The notes under the pieces are model-generated. The model did not search any database, was not told the origin of the DNA, and saw only the letters and a list, made by a program, of their open reading frames with translations. A program made the translations under genes and the position numbers. Below are positions 12,417 through 25,365 of a DNA stretch of 64,000 nt, in pieces. Source of the DNA: Chamaecyparis obtusa (taxonomy: Eukaryota; Streptophyta; Pinopsida; Cupressales; Cupressaceae). Position 1 is the first letter of the stretch, and each line of letters starts with the position of its first letter. The DNA lies in the NCBI GenBank assembly GCA_027943335.1, contig BSBK01004089.1:1058501-1122500 (forward strand), written 5' to 3'.

Positions 12417-14978
12417 ATGCCTGTTATTACAAGGTCACTCTCTATAAGGAAAGCATTACAAACAGACGGGACCTACAATGGAGAAGAACTCTCATTTCCA
12501 AAGAACACTTTCATTACTTCACGAGTGACTGAAAAACCCGCTAAGGCAAAGGACATTAACAAGATGTTTAGTGGTACCCTAGGAAATATCGATCCCAACA
12601 ACCAAGGGAACAACATGAATGGGGGTATAGATCCTAACAACAATCAAGGGAACAACATGAATGGGGGTATGGATCTTAACAACAATCAAGGAAATTCTAA
12701 TAATGGAGGAAGAGATCCTAATTCTCAAGAGGCAAATTCACAAGGCAACACCTTATTTCCTCCTCATAATACAAACTTACCCCCAACTGCAGAAGAAGCC
12801 ACAATTGAAAGAGCATTAGAGGCAAGACAATGTCCTTATTTCATAGAACTAATGAAAAAGACCATGCTTATGGATAAAGAAAAACACTTCATGGACTTAA
12901 TACAAATGGGGGTAAAGCTACCTAAAGATTTTGACATAGAGCAATTAAAGCCCAAGGAAATAGAAGACCCTATGGAAGCAATGAAGGAACAATTCAAGGC
13001 ATTACAAATGGAAATTGACAGTTTGAAACAAAATGGGGCTCCTAAGCCTTTCTCTATTGAAACATTATGTCCTTTTCCATTCGATAAGAGTTTGGTCATG
13101 GTGCCTTTTCCTATAAATGTAACATTTCCTAAATATGAGAGGTATGAAGGAACATCTGACCCACATGATCATCTTCGGGGGTTTTGTGCATTAAGTCTTG
13201 AATTCATGCATGAATCAACCTATTTAATGAGACTATTCCCAAGAAGCTTGGGAGGAACAGCCATGGATTGTTTTTCAAAACTACCATCCGGCATAAAATC
13301 CTTTGAAGAGTTAGCATCTAAATTCGTGACTCATTACTCTTATAACATCAAACATGAGGTCACAATGATAACGTTATGTAACACGAAGCAACAAGATGGA
13401 GAAGCCTTTCTCACATTCTTGCAAAGATGGAGGACTGCATTTGCTAGATATCCAAGAAGTGTACCGGAGAAAGAAAAAATAGATATCTTTATTAACGGTT
13501 TAAGAAGCGAGCTGAATTATAGACTAAGGATGCAATGTCCTAAAACTTTTCAAGATTTGATTGATAATGGAATTACAACGGAAGAAGTGTTGATTAAGAG
13601 TGGAGAGTTGAAATTGTACAAGGAAAATAAGAATAACTCTAACTCCAACAACAACAATACCAACAATAACAACAATCCAAATAAAAGTTGGTACAACAAC
13701 AATAGCCATTATGCTGCAAAGAATAACAACAAGGGCATTGTTAATGATGGTGTAGTGGAATCCAGCAACTTGAAGGTGATTCCATTTGCCCTTACAAAGA
13801 CACCAAATCAAGTGAATAATGCTAATCAAGCATATAATGCACCTTCCAACAACAACAACAATGCCAATAAGAATAATCAAGGAAACAAGGATCAAAACAG
13901 CAAGTATGATAAGTATTTGAAGCCCACTCCTGCAAGACACTTTACACCCTTGGGAGAATCACTTGAAACTGCATTAAAGGCTCTCATAGCTAACAATGTT
14001 ATTACATTACCCGCTATTAAGCCTTATGAACCATACCACAAGCCGGGTTGGTGGGATGCTAAGCATCATTGTGAATATGATAGGATTCGGGGGCACACTA
14101 CAAATGAATGTCTACAATTAAAGAATGTGGTGCAAGACTTGATAGATAATAACATAATCACTGTTGATGGACCCCAAAATAATGAAGATCATACGGCCTT
14201 CAAACAACCTTTTTACAAACATGATAAAGGTGAGTCATCAAATGGCAAGAAACAAAGTGCCAATAATCTCAACTTTGCGCCATCATATGATCATATTGTT
14301 AATGCTATCATCATTAATGAACAGCCTCAAAAGGAAGCAACAAATGTCATTACAAGAGGGCAGAATTCTAGAATGACTTTACAAGGGATAGTCCCTCAAA
14401 ACACCAATATCCCACCATCCAACATTGTGGTCAAACAACCTCCTACAGCAGCAAGACCTTATAGTTTGGTGGACCAATTGCAACGTACTCCAGCACAAAT
14501 CTCAATCTTAGAGTTATTGAAGTTGTCACCAAATCATAAAGAGATTTTGGAAAAAGCTTTGGAAGAGACACATGTTTCTACTACCTTAGGGGAAGAAAAA
14601 TTTCAAAATATGGTAGGACATCATGTGGCTCCTCATTGTCTTTCATTTTCAGATCAAGATGACATGTCTATAACTCATCCTCAAAATTTGCCATTACATA
14701 TAGAGGTTTTGATCGAAAGGCATAGAGTCAAAAGAGCCCTTATTGATGGAGGGGCTGGCCTTAACATATGCACATTGAGTCTTGTAAAATCCTTAGGTCT
14801 ATTCGAGTCTTGCATTGACCCTACAAAGAAAATCACCATAAAAGCTTATGATGAAGCTGAAAGAGCTTCTAAAGGCATGATTGTGTTGCCCATCCAAGTG
14901 GGACCAGTTAAGAAGGAAACCAAATGTCAAGTGTTGGACATGAAATTAACCTATAACATCTTATTGGGAAGACCCTAG
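12417..14978 (+). pseudogene. gag: Gag and protease region of Tat element A
   Basis: Translation is assumed to begin at ATG 12417 (MPVITRSLSIRK). Asn/Gly-rich near-repeats come first (residues 50-110), then the capsid-like core (about 250-425, with DPHDHLRGFCALSLEFMHES and LFPRSLGGTA). A strongly Asn-rich linker follows, then a zinc-knuckle-like CEYDRIRGHTTNEC, where the usual histidine at the fourth position is Asp. The protease motif LIDGGAGLNIC lies near residue 780 and the frame reaches LLGRP before an in-frame TAG at 14976. The next codons continue the same frame (IHEMQAVPSTYHQC); element C has tryptophan here, so TAG probably arose from TGG. Gag and pol were therefore one frame. Confidence 0.88.
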
Positions 14979-17900
14979 ATTCATGAGATGCAAGCTGTCC
15001 CCTCCACATACCACCAATGCATCAAGTTCCCATACATGGGTGAAGAAATCACAGTTGGAGGAGACTCAAATCCATTTCAATATTGTAATGCACTCAAACC
15101 CTTGCATGAATTGTACATTCCACATAATCGTGAAGGAGTTGTTCCAAGAATCACCAATGAAGATGCACAAAATCCTCTTCAAGCTAGCTCAACTACATCA
15201 ACTAAGGGCAAGGAAAAAGTGAGCTACAAGGGTCCAAATGTGATGGAAAGTCCATATGTGGCACCTAAATTGGAAACAGTGATCTACAAACCTACTAAAG
15301 AGGAAAAAGAGCAAGCTAAAGTAGCTCATTATCAATACATGAGTGAGATGATGAACAAATTTGACAAACAATGCAAGATTAGTTCAAAAGGGGTAGGAGA
15401 ATATTTAGTTTCTCTATTTGACATGCCCATGTCTCCCAAATCACATGGAAAACCCTCAAAAGAACATCTTCCACATAAGTATAATTCTTATTTTGTGAGG
15501 GAAGATAGCAAAGCAACATGGGATAAGGAAGAGAATGATGTCCTCCAATGGCTTTATCATGATGAGGATGGTACCCTAGACACTCCCATGGAAAGAATTC
15601 AGCATGTCAATATACAAACAGAGCAATATGGGAAAGGATTTGATATTATGCAAAAGATGGGATACAAAGGAGGAGGACCCCTAGGCCAAAGAAATAGAGG
15701 ATTATTAGAACCTATTGAACCTATTTGGAGGGCAAGTCATGAAAAATCCGGAGTAGGTTTTCAATATAAGGGAGAAAGTTCAAGTCCAATGCATGATTTT
15801 CATCTTCAAATAAATGCATTAGAATCCGAAGGAGATAGTGATGACTCTAGGGATTATGAATGGGATACTTTATCAGATGAGTCATGTCAAGATAAAGAAG
15901 TCATTGCTATACATACTTATGCAAAAATCCCAAAACAAGATGCTCCAATTAATGAAGAATTGTCTATTCAAAGGCCTAACATAGAACAAGCATCTAGTAG
16001 TGGAGCATGGATAGAAACATTTTGGACACCTTCAGAGGAGGGAAATTCAAGCGTTAGTTTTAACCCGCTTGTGGCTTTTCCCACATTGTTTCCCGTAGAG
16101 GTCGATGAGGATTCAAGCGAAGGGGACTTTGACCCTGCTTCCATGGATCATCTTGAGGAAGCACACATCATAGATCTAAACGATACAATGTATGAACCCT
16201 CAAATGAAATCATGTCCATAAATCCTATTGATGATACCTTACCCAATAACTCCTTAATTTTGATACATCCAGACCTCATTGATTGGGATCAAACTGAACC
16301 ACATGACTTACTTTACTTCCCAAATGACCAAGCAACAAACCAATACCTCAATGCGGTTGAACCCTCTTTCACCAACGAACTCAATACGGACATGATGAAA
16401 ATAGCAAGGGTCCAATCTCTTAGTCAAAAAAAAGAAAAAATGAAAAAAAATAAAAAAATGAAAAGTTCTATTGGTGAAAACCCAACTGTGGCACCATTAG
16501 AACCAAAAACAATGAAAATAAAAGATGTTTCTTTTGGTGAAAACCCAACTGTGGCACCATTAGAAGAGAGATTGGACACTTTGCCTGAACATGAAGAAGA
16601 ACGGTCATCTATTCTTATAGAACCAACAGAAAAGGTTAACATTGGTACAGAACTAGAGCTAAAGGTTGTACACTTGGCTGCATCACTTACATTTCTTGAA
16701 AAAGAGGACTTTATCAAATTCTTCCAAGAGAAACAAGTAAATTTTGCATGGTCATATGCCGATATGCCTGGATTGGATCCTGATTTTATAATGCATCATC
16801 TGAATGTTAGACCCGGAGTTAAACCTATGAAGCAAAAACTAAGGAAAATGCACCCACATGTGGCTCTCTTAGTCAAGGCAGAATTGGAAAAATTGTTAAA
16901 GGTGGGATTCATAAGAACAATAGCATATGCTGATTGGATCTCTAACATTGTGCCGGTTACTAAGCATGATAAATCTATCCGTGTGTGTACGGATTTCAAA
17001 GATTTAAACCTTGCATGTCCCAAAGATGACTTCCCATTGCCAAGCATTGATACCATAGTGGATTTGACAGCAGGTCATGCAATGTACTCATTAATGGATG
17101 GATTTAGTGGCTACAACCAAATCAAGATTTCTCCCGAAGACCAAGAAAAGACAACATTTACTTGCCCTTGGGGTACTTTTTGTTGGAATGTCATGCCCTT
17201 CAGTTTAAAAAATGCTAGAGCTACATATCAAAGGGCCATGACAACTATTTTCCATGACATGATGCATACTTTCTTAGAAGATTATGTGGAGGACATTCTA
17301 GCAAAATCCCACAATAGAGAAGAGCATTTACAAATCCTAAGAAAAATATTCATTCGGTTAGAACAATTCAAAGTTAGATTAAACCCAAAGAAGTGTGCCT
17401 TTGGTGTCCAATCCGGCAAGTTACTGGGTTATATAGTGTCAGCAAAAGGCATTGAAGTTGATCCTGAAAAAGTACAAGCCATTCTAGAAATGGAGATTCC
17501 AAGAAATATTAGCCAAATGAGGTCACTACAAGGAAAGATTCAATCAATAAGGAGATTTATCTCTCAATTAGCAGAAAAGTGTCACTCCTTCACCAGATTG
17601 TTACACAAGGACACTACATTTATGTGGGATGAAGAATGTGATAAGGCCTTTGCTACTTTGAAGACTTATTTGATAAACCCACCTATTCTTATGTCACCTA
17701 TCAAGGGTAAAGAATTGTTGTTATACATATCAGCCACAGAAAGGTCTCTAGGCATATTGTTGGCACAAGAAGATGAGCAAGGAAAAGAAAGGGCAATCTA
17801 CTATCTTAGTAGAACCTTAATAAAATATGAACTCAATTATTCATTCATGGAAAGAGCATGTCTAGCAGTGGTTTTTGCATCTCAAAAACTAAGACATTAT

Positions 17901-19904
17901 ATGTTGATGCATAAGATCAAATTAATTGCCAAGATTGATCCTCTCAAATACTTGCTAAGTAAAACTGCCTTAACAGGTCGAATAGCAAAATGGGTCATGA
18001 TCCTAAGTGAATTTTACATTGAATATGTTGATAGAAGAGCAATTAAAGGACAAGTGATAGCAGATCACTTAGCAGATAACCCAATGGAGTCTACACAAAC
18101 CATGCAAATTGAATTTCTAGATGCAGAAATTGTCAACATAGAAGCAAAGACATGGAAATTATATTTTGATGGATCTTACACACAAGGAGGTTCTGGAGTA
18201 GGTATATTATTGGTTACTCCTCAAGGGTACACCATTCCAAAGTCCTATAAACTCTTATTTCCATGCACCAATAACATAGCGGAATATGAGGCATTAGTCA
18301 TTGGCATCAAAATGGCTTTAGAATGGAATATTGCAGAATTACAAGTGTATGTAGATTCCCAACTCATCATCAATCAGGTTAATAATGAATATAATACCAA
18401 AGACATAACATTGATGAAATATAAAACCTTGATTGATGGATGGAAGAAGTACTTTGCTTTGATCACATTTGAACAGATTCCAAGAGAAAAGAATAGAGCA
18501 GTAGATGCCATGGCTACCTTGGCTTCATTGTTACAAAAACCAGATCAAAATGAGAAGTATGAGTTCTTGGTGGAAGAGTTGGTAAAACCGGCATTTAGCC
18601 TTCCTGACACCCAAATTATTGCTCTTTTACATGGACATGACTCTCCTTGGTATGGACCCATCTATACTTACCTTAAAGACCAAGTACTCCCCATAGACCA
18701 AACTCGTGCCCAAAAACGTAACTTCATACGCCAAGCCGCCCGTTACCTAATCCTTTCAGACACATTGTATCGTAAGGGTCTTGATGGGACGTTACTTAGA
18801 TGTCTAGAGGAAGAAGAGTCTAAGTTAGCTTTACGTGAGGTCCACGAAGGCATTTGCAGGTCACACTCAAGCGGTCTTAATCTAGCAAAGAAAATCCTTC
18901 GTTTAGGGTACTTTTGGACAACATTAGAAAAGGATGCTTGTCAATTTGTGAAGACATGCAGCAAATGTCAATATCATGGTAATATGATACATGCATCAGC
19001 TCAAGAATTACACCCATTCATTACACCATGGCCTTTTTATCAATGGGGTTTTGACTTGATTGGAATCATATATCCTCCATCTTCAAACGGACACAAGTAT
19101 ATCATCACAGCAACAGAATACTTCACCAAATGGGTGGAAGCAGTTCCATTAACAATAGCAACTGGCAAACAAATTTCAATGTTCATTTTGAACCACATAA
19201 TTTGCCGCTATGGTATTCCACATGCCATTATCACGGATAATGGGAAACAATTCAAAAATTAGGATATTGATGAACTTTGCATGACATTTCACATTACACA
19301 TCATTCATCATCCATTTATTATCCACAAGGCAATGGACAAGCTGAAGCAACAAACAAAAATATTCTCAAAATATTAAAAAGATCAGTTAACAAATCAGGA
19401 AGAGATTGGCACGTGCAAATAAATCCTTCACTATGGGCTTACAGAACTAGTATCAGAACACCTACAGGAGCCACCCCATTCTCTTTAGTCTATGGAACCG
19501 AAGCAGTTCTACCATTAGAAGTTGAAATTCCATCTCTACGGGTTTCATTAAGAGGATTGATCACTGATGAGGATTATAGGATTGTCAGACTACAACAATT
19601 GGAATTGTTAGAGGAACACCAGACTCAAGCTTATGAGCATTTAAAAGTTTATCAAAATAGGATTGCACACAATTACAACAAACACATCAAACCAAGAACT
19701 TTTAAAGTAGGAGACTTGGTACTAAGAGAAAATCCCAAAAATCAAGCTGAAAGGGAAAAGAAAGGAAAGTGGGAAGCTAATTGGATAGGCCCATTTGTGA
19801 TAGTGTCATCCTTTGGAACTGGAACATATAAGTTATCAGATTGTAATGGTGAAGAATTATAAGAACCCATAAATAGCATTCATTTGAAGAGATTCTACAC
19901 CTAA
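14979..19904 (+). pseudogene. pol: Pol of Tat element A: G-patch, RT, two RNase H, integrase
   Basis: This continues the gag frame. In order: G-patch (MGYKGGGPLGQRNRGL, about 15650); reverse transcriptase (about 16800-17480, with MDGFSGYNQIKI and an active site YVED instead of YVDD); RNase H (about 17600-18080); a second, archaeal-type RNase H (about 18150-18520, YFDGSYTQGGSG and AEYEAL); integrase with an HHCC zinc finger ending CSKCQYHG (about 18840-18980), catalytic Asp in FDLIG and TDNG, and Glu in GNGQAEA. The C-terminal WIGPFVIV module follows. In-frame stops lie at 19260 (TAG) and 19860 (TAA). After the second the frame continues EPINSIHLKRFYT to a stop at 19904. With no frameshift, A is far better preserved than C. 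Confidence 0.9.
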
Positions 19905-20091
19905 AGCAGATGAAAGAGTATAAAGAGTATCAGATGAGAGAGCATCATAATTATTGTACATAGTTGAAAAGGGATCTTGAAAATACCAAAAACATTTGAA
20001 AATGAAAAATCCAAAAACATTGGAAAAGAAGAAAGATCAAAAATAGTGGAAAATTGAGCCTGAAGAAAGCAAAAATATTTGAAAAACTATC

Positions 20092-20267
20092 TCTTGGTGA
20101 AAACCTAGCAAATAGGCGCCAAGGTGATAAAGAAAAAAAAATAAAAAATAAATAAATAAAAATGAAAAAGAGAAAAAGTGCCTTGGTGAAAACCTAGCAA
20201 ATAGGCGCCTCGGTAGCAAAAAAAAGAGAATACCCAAAGGTGAAAACTTGGCAACAAGCACTTTTGG
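20092..20267 (+). repeat. Three pol-3' hairpins of element A
   Basis: Three units (20092-20124, 20181-20213, 20234-20267) share GGTGAAAAC and a 16-17-base loop of the form AAAACYTRGCAA. Unit 1 pairs TCTTGGTG with CGCCAAGG. Unit 2 pairs GGTG with CGCC and CC with GG around a two-base mismatch. Unit 3 pairs CCAAAGGTG with CACTTTTGG (one G-U pair). A-rich spacers separate them. Element C has three matching units. They lie just after pol on the genomic RNA; function unknown. Confidence 0.65.
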
Positions 20268-20432
20268 TTCCCTTAAGTCATTTTCTTCCTAGTCACATGT
20301 GTACATAATGCATTTCATCATCCCATTTGTCTAAACTTTCATTGCATCCGTCATTTGTACATAGTCATAATAACAGTTTGTAGCATCATCTTTTGCATTG
20401 CCTAAAGTTGTCAAAATTGATACATCAAAATA

Positions 20433-20442
20433 CTTGGGGGCA
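20433..20442 (+). other. Conserved purine-rich CTTGGGGGCA box (element A)
   Basis: The same ten bases occur at 57528 in element C, likewise after pol and the hairpins, in otherwise dissimilar sequence. It resembles a polypurine tract but lies far from where a 3' LTR would be, so it may be a former or second plus-strand priming site. Confidence 0.4.
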
Positions 20443-21395
20443 GCATAAACGGATTGGAAAGTGGGTACCTCAAAAAGGATTCAAATGAGCAACATTCAGT
20501 CACAAACAGAAAGGGATCAATATTTTCAGAAGAGAGATCAGATTTTTGTAAACCTTTGATTGATAACCAAGAAGTTGACTACCACAACAAAATCCTTGAG
20601 CCTAAATTGACTTATTATTCAGGATTAAAAATCAAACATCATTCCATGATCAAACACTTGGAAATATTTTTGTTGAAGATCAGAAAACAATGCAAAACAC
20701 TTAGATAGATTTCTTTTGAAAAGTTGGTTAAAAATCTGTTTACTTACATTAATTCAATTTGTATCAAGTCTTTTTAGCTAATCAATGATGTTTCAACTAG
20801 ATTGGCAATGATGGAGACATGATATTTTTCTTGACTATGAAGTGACTGTTTGGAGGAAGATTCATTGCCTTATGAGAATTCATCTAAAGACATGGTCATC
20901 AAAGAACCATCGAGGATTATCTTATAAAACAATGAGTTAACCTTTGTTTTTTTACACAACCGGATACCTTGGATATTTAGATTCTTCATATCTAAATGAC
21001 AAAATCCACTTGCAACATAGAATCTGACAAAATCGGTATTCGTACTCTCATGATTGTTTGTAATCAGTGATAGTCGTATCGATGAGACCGATGGGAAAGC
21101 AAAATGGAGGTTACCATATGAGCAGTAAATAAAAAGCGATATTCATATCATCATGTCAGTGGGCAGTGGTGATTGTATCAACTTTCCGGTCCTAAGTGCT
21201 CAATGATGAAAATATATCCTCAAGGCATTTATTTGCTAAAAGCTAGTGACACTTAGCTACATTCATAAAAAGGTTAAATGCATTCTCATGTTAGATTAAT
21301 TGCACATGCATTTTTCCCAAGGGTTTCATTTTCGCATCAAAAAGGGGGTACATAACATTATAAACAGGTTTAAATCAGCAAGGACAACATCACTT

Positions 21396-21400
21396 CAATA
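21396..21400. repeat. Target-site duplication of B1 (left copy)
   Basis: CAATA at 21396-21400 is repeated exactly at 27767-27771, directly outside the two LTR ends. A five-base duplication is normal for plant Ty3/gypsy integration. Confidence 0.9.
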
Positions 21401-22259
21401 TGATGAAGGGTGCTCCCCTTAATACCACAAACACATAACAGAAATAGAGAAACAACAATAATATGCAAGAACAGAAAATTGGCTTCTTATTATCTCCACA
21501 AATGTGGAATTACAAACTTTCAGAATTACAGTATGCAAAGCCACATGGGCATTCCCTTACAATATTCTATAGGACAAAGCCTCGAATTATTGCCCAGATC
21601 TACTACCCAGAACTATTCTGAACTGCCTAAGACAATAATACAGCCTTCCTTATATAGGCAATTATCCACCGCCTGGGAAGGTTCCAGAATTTTAGCCAAT
21701 AAGGCCGACCAAACTTAGAATTATTTTATTTGACATTTTATTACATCATAGTCGGCTCAAGATAACCTTTGAAACCCGAACAGAAATTTTGAAGAAAATT
21801 ATTTTTCGCCATTTCAGGTGGCCCAACTTCCGAAGACCATAAGTCATCACCAGTTGACCCGATCGGCTATTATAACCCCATTTTGAAAATGCCACAAAGC
21901 GCTCTACAAGCTTGACCCGCGCAAGCACCCGTCACCCAAATTTTTGACCTCATCCGGGGCCTCTAAAGCCTTCAAAACTGAGTTCAAAGTTTTTGTACCC
22001 TGCTGCCAGTACCGAAAATCTTCAATATCTTCCAATATAAACTTGATCTGGCAATGAAACTTTACTGGCAGACTTACATGACCAAAATGAACCTCCAAGA
22101 AAGAAATCAGATCATTCTGAGCACATGCAAAAATTACCAAAAATAATAACTTTCCATAAATAGAAGCTCTGCACTAAAATAGCCCTTATTGAATATAAAA
22201 CAGAAATATTTTTTTGGGTGATGCAAGATTGCTCTTACACCCAGGATGCTCCTGCATCA
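21401..22259 (-). repeat. 3' LTR of chromovirus B1
   Basis: 859 bp, direct repeat of 26909-27766. In minus-strand reading it starts TGATGCAGG and ends CTTCATCA. It contains a TATA-like CCTATATAAGG near 21650. Confidence 0.95.
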
Positions 22260-22297
22260 GACACCCAGGGTAATTTGAGAAGTGACCCTGTCACAAC

Positions 22298-22489
22298 TCA
22301 GGTGTGCAGAGTAAAACCAAGACAGTTAACCTCCTCCTTTGTTAGCCATGATGAATCTTCTACAGGTCATCCTTTCCATTTGACCAAATACTCTTCATAT
22401 GTCCTATTCCTTGTGCTTCTACCAACACAACTGTCCAGTATGTCTTCGATCTCCTTAGTGTCTGAACTAGTTGCTGGAATACTCCACTA
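22298..22489 (-). pseudogene. Chromodomain end of B1 Pol, cut off by a stop
   Basis: The Pol frame ends at TAG 22487-22489, but the same frame continues with a chromodomain: KEIEDILDSCVGRSTRNRTY, then YLVKWKG, a second stop (TGA, 22367-22369) and PVEDSSWLTKEE, ending at a stop at 22298. Chromodomains of chromoviral integrases bind modified histone tails and steer integration. In the sister copy B2 the codon at the first stop is CAG (Gln), so TAG is a C-to-T change there. Confidence 0.85.
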
Positions 22490-25365
22490 TGCTGTTATGA
22501 TCTCATCTTCAACACCTCCTTCATGATACTCTGTCAGATCTGAAATGTTAAACACTGGTGAAATATTCAGCTCACTAGGCAATTCTACCTCATATGCATT
22601 TCCTGAATCATGCTTCTTCAATATCTTACACGGTCCAAACTTCTTCATTTTCAACTTGTTATATGTACCAACTGGAAACCGCTCCTTCCGCAAATGAACC
22701 ATGACTTCATCACCAACCTGAAATTCCTTATACCTCATTTTCTCATCTGCCTTAGCCTTATACTGTGCGTTCATCTTGGTAATATGCTTCCTCACCTCTT
22801 CATGGATGTTCTTCAAGTGTTCTGCAAAATCCTCAGCTTTAGCACTACTTATTTCTCCTTTATCTGTCTTTCTCAACTCAGATGCATTTCTTGGACTACT
22901 TCCATATATAATCTGGAATGGTGATTTACCAGTGCTCCTATTGACATAATTATTGTATGCAAATTCCGCCTGTGGTAAAATCAAATCCCATCCTATTGGC
23001 TTATCTCCAACCAAACATCTCAGCAGATTTTCCAAACTCCTATTCACCACCTTTGTCTGTCCATCACTCTGTGGATGATGTGATGAACTGAACTTTAAAT
23101 CTATCTTCAACTTCTTCCACAATGTACGCCAGAAATATCCAACAAACTTAGTGTCCCGATCTGAAACTATGGTCTTTAGCAAACCATGAAGTCTCACTAC
23201 TTCTTTGAAAAACAATTCTGCTACATGAACAGCATCATTAGTCTTCTTGTAGGGAATGAAATGTGCCATCTTCGAAAATTTGTCAACTACTACAAAAATT
23301 GAATCATGTCCCCGCTGTGTCCTCGGTAAACCTAGAACAAAGTCCATACTGATATCCTCCCAAAGCTTCTCTGGTATAGGTAATGGCTGGTACAACCCTG
23401 TATTCTGCTTCACTCCTTTCACCATTTGACATACTCTGCAACTTTGTACAAACTTCTTCACATCTTGCTGCAACTGTGGCCAATAATAATTCTCACTAAC
23501 CAAACCAAGGGTTTTATCACGACCAAAATGTCCAGCCAATCCTCCGCTATGCTTCTCCTTGATGAGATTCTCCATCATAGAACTTCGTGGAATGCACAAC
23601 TGACTCCCTCTGAATAGCATATCATCCTGGATGATGAAATCCAACCATTTCGTCCTATCTAGAGTAACAGGTTCTGTACAAGCTTTCCAAGCTTCACCGA
23701 AATCAGGATCTTCTGGATACAAATTTTTGAGTTCTTTGAACCCAACCACTTCAATCTGCATTTCTGTCAGTAATAGTTGCCTTCTGCTAAGATCATCTGC
23801 AACCCTATTAGACTTTCCACTCCTGTGTTTCAAAACAAATGTATAACTCTGTAAAAACTCAACCCATTTTAAATGCCTCTGATTCAACTTTCCTTGACTA
23901 TTCAAATATTGCAAAGCTTGATGATCAGTATACAAAACAAACTCCTTAGGAAGTAGATAATGTCTCCACTTCTTTAATGCCTGAACTATAGCATAAAATT
24001 TTTTATCATAAACAGAATATTTCCTCTTGGCATCATTTAACTTCTCACTGAAATAAGCAATAGGTTTACCTTCTTGGCTCATAACAGCTCCTATTGCAGT
24101 ACCACTAGCATCACAATCTACTTGAAACACCTTATTAAAATCTGGAAGTGCTAAAACAGGTTCTTTTGTAACTTTTTGTTTTAACAATTGAAAACTCTTT
24201 TCTGCCCCATTTGTCCACTTAAACTCTTTTCTATCCCCTCTCATTGTTTCAGTCAAGGGTCCACAAATACTGCTAAGATTTCTGATAAACTTTCTGTAAA
24301 AGCTAGCCAAACCATAAAAAGATCTTACCTCAGTAGCACTCTTTGGAGTAGGCCATTCAAGGATAGCCTGTACCTTCTCTGGGTCCATTTTTAGACCTTC
24401 TGCTGAAACTACAAATCCTAAATACACTAACTCTTTCTTCACAAAACTGCACTTCTTCAAATTAATCAACAATTTCTCATCTCTCAACTTCTCAAACACC
24501 ATACGAATATGCATCATATGTTCCTCCAATGTCTTGCTAAAAATCAAAATATCATCTAGGTAAACAATGACAAACTTACCCAGAAATTCTTTCAGAACCT
24601 CGTTCATGAGCCGCATGAAAGTGCTCGGCGCATTGGTTAGCCCAAAAGGCATGACTAACCACTCATATAGTCCTTCCTTTGTCTTGAAGGCAGTCTTCCA
24701 TTCATCTCCTTCTCTGATCCGAATCTGATGATATCCACTCTTCAGATCTATCTTTGAGAAATATACAGCTCCACTCAAACAGTCCATAATATCATCCATT
24801 CGTGGCAATGGAAACTTATACTTGATTGTGATCTTGTTTATTGCCCTAGAATCTGTACACATCCTCCATTCTCCATTCTTCTTTGGTGCTAATACCGCTG
24901 GTACAACACAGGGACTCAGACTCTCACGGATCAATCCTTTCTGTAACAGTTCATGTACTTGTCTGTTCAACTCCTCACTTTCTGCAGGTGTCATTCTGTG
25001 TGCTGCCTTATTCGGCAAACTCGCTCCTGGGATCAAGTCCATCTGATGACTGATCTTCCTGACTGGTGGTAATCCATCAGGCACGTTATCGGATACAATA
25101 TCCTGAAACTCATTCAATAAATCTGCAACTTCTACAGGAACATCTTCTACTTCCTCTTTACCAGCTTTTGGAACTAAAACAAAACATACATGCTCATGCC
25201 TCATACCATCTAGGAAATTTTTTCCATCAACAAAAGTTATCCTTGCATTACCACATACCTTTTCTTCAGTCTCCTTCAATGGTTTTAGCTTATGTCGCAC
25301 TCCATCCTTTATCAGGGAATAGGTATTCGCATGACCATCATGTACAGCACATCTGTCAAACTGCC
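22490..25365 (-). pseudogene. pol: RT, RNase H and integrase of chromovirus B1
   Basis: Reading from the right: RT with [33 protein letters not shown] and active site YLDD in VIVYLDDILIFS; RNase H with VDCDASGTAIGAV, YTDHQAL and RVADDLSR; integrase zinc finger HFGRDKT to CRVCQMVKG; core with Asp in MDFVLGLP and Asp in VSDRDTKF. At the third catalytic position the expected Glu of DGQTE is Lys (DGQTKVVNRSL); B2 still encodes Glu there. The frame is open across this whole stretch and runs into the chromodomain stop. RT looks intact, but integrase should be dead. Confidence 0.95.

Larger units (their letters stand above)
20268..21400 (+). other. Non-coding 3' region of element A up to the B1 insertion
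   Basis: No convincing ORF is present. It contains CTTGGGGGCA at 20433-20442, which recurs at the same place in element C, and an AAAAAGGGGG run near 21339. It ends at the CAATA duplicated by the B1 insertion. Confidence 0.55.

Noticed and set aside
13524..13940. Minus-strand ORF of 138 codons within gag
   Set aside because: It is the shadow of the Asn-rich linker; its Ile/Val-rich translation follows from AAC/AAT repeats on the other strand.
20454..20708. 84-codon ORF after the A hairpins
   Set aside because: Begins with GTG, has no motif, and the matching place in element C is non-coding.
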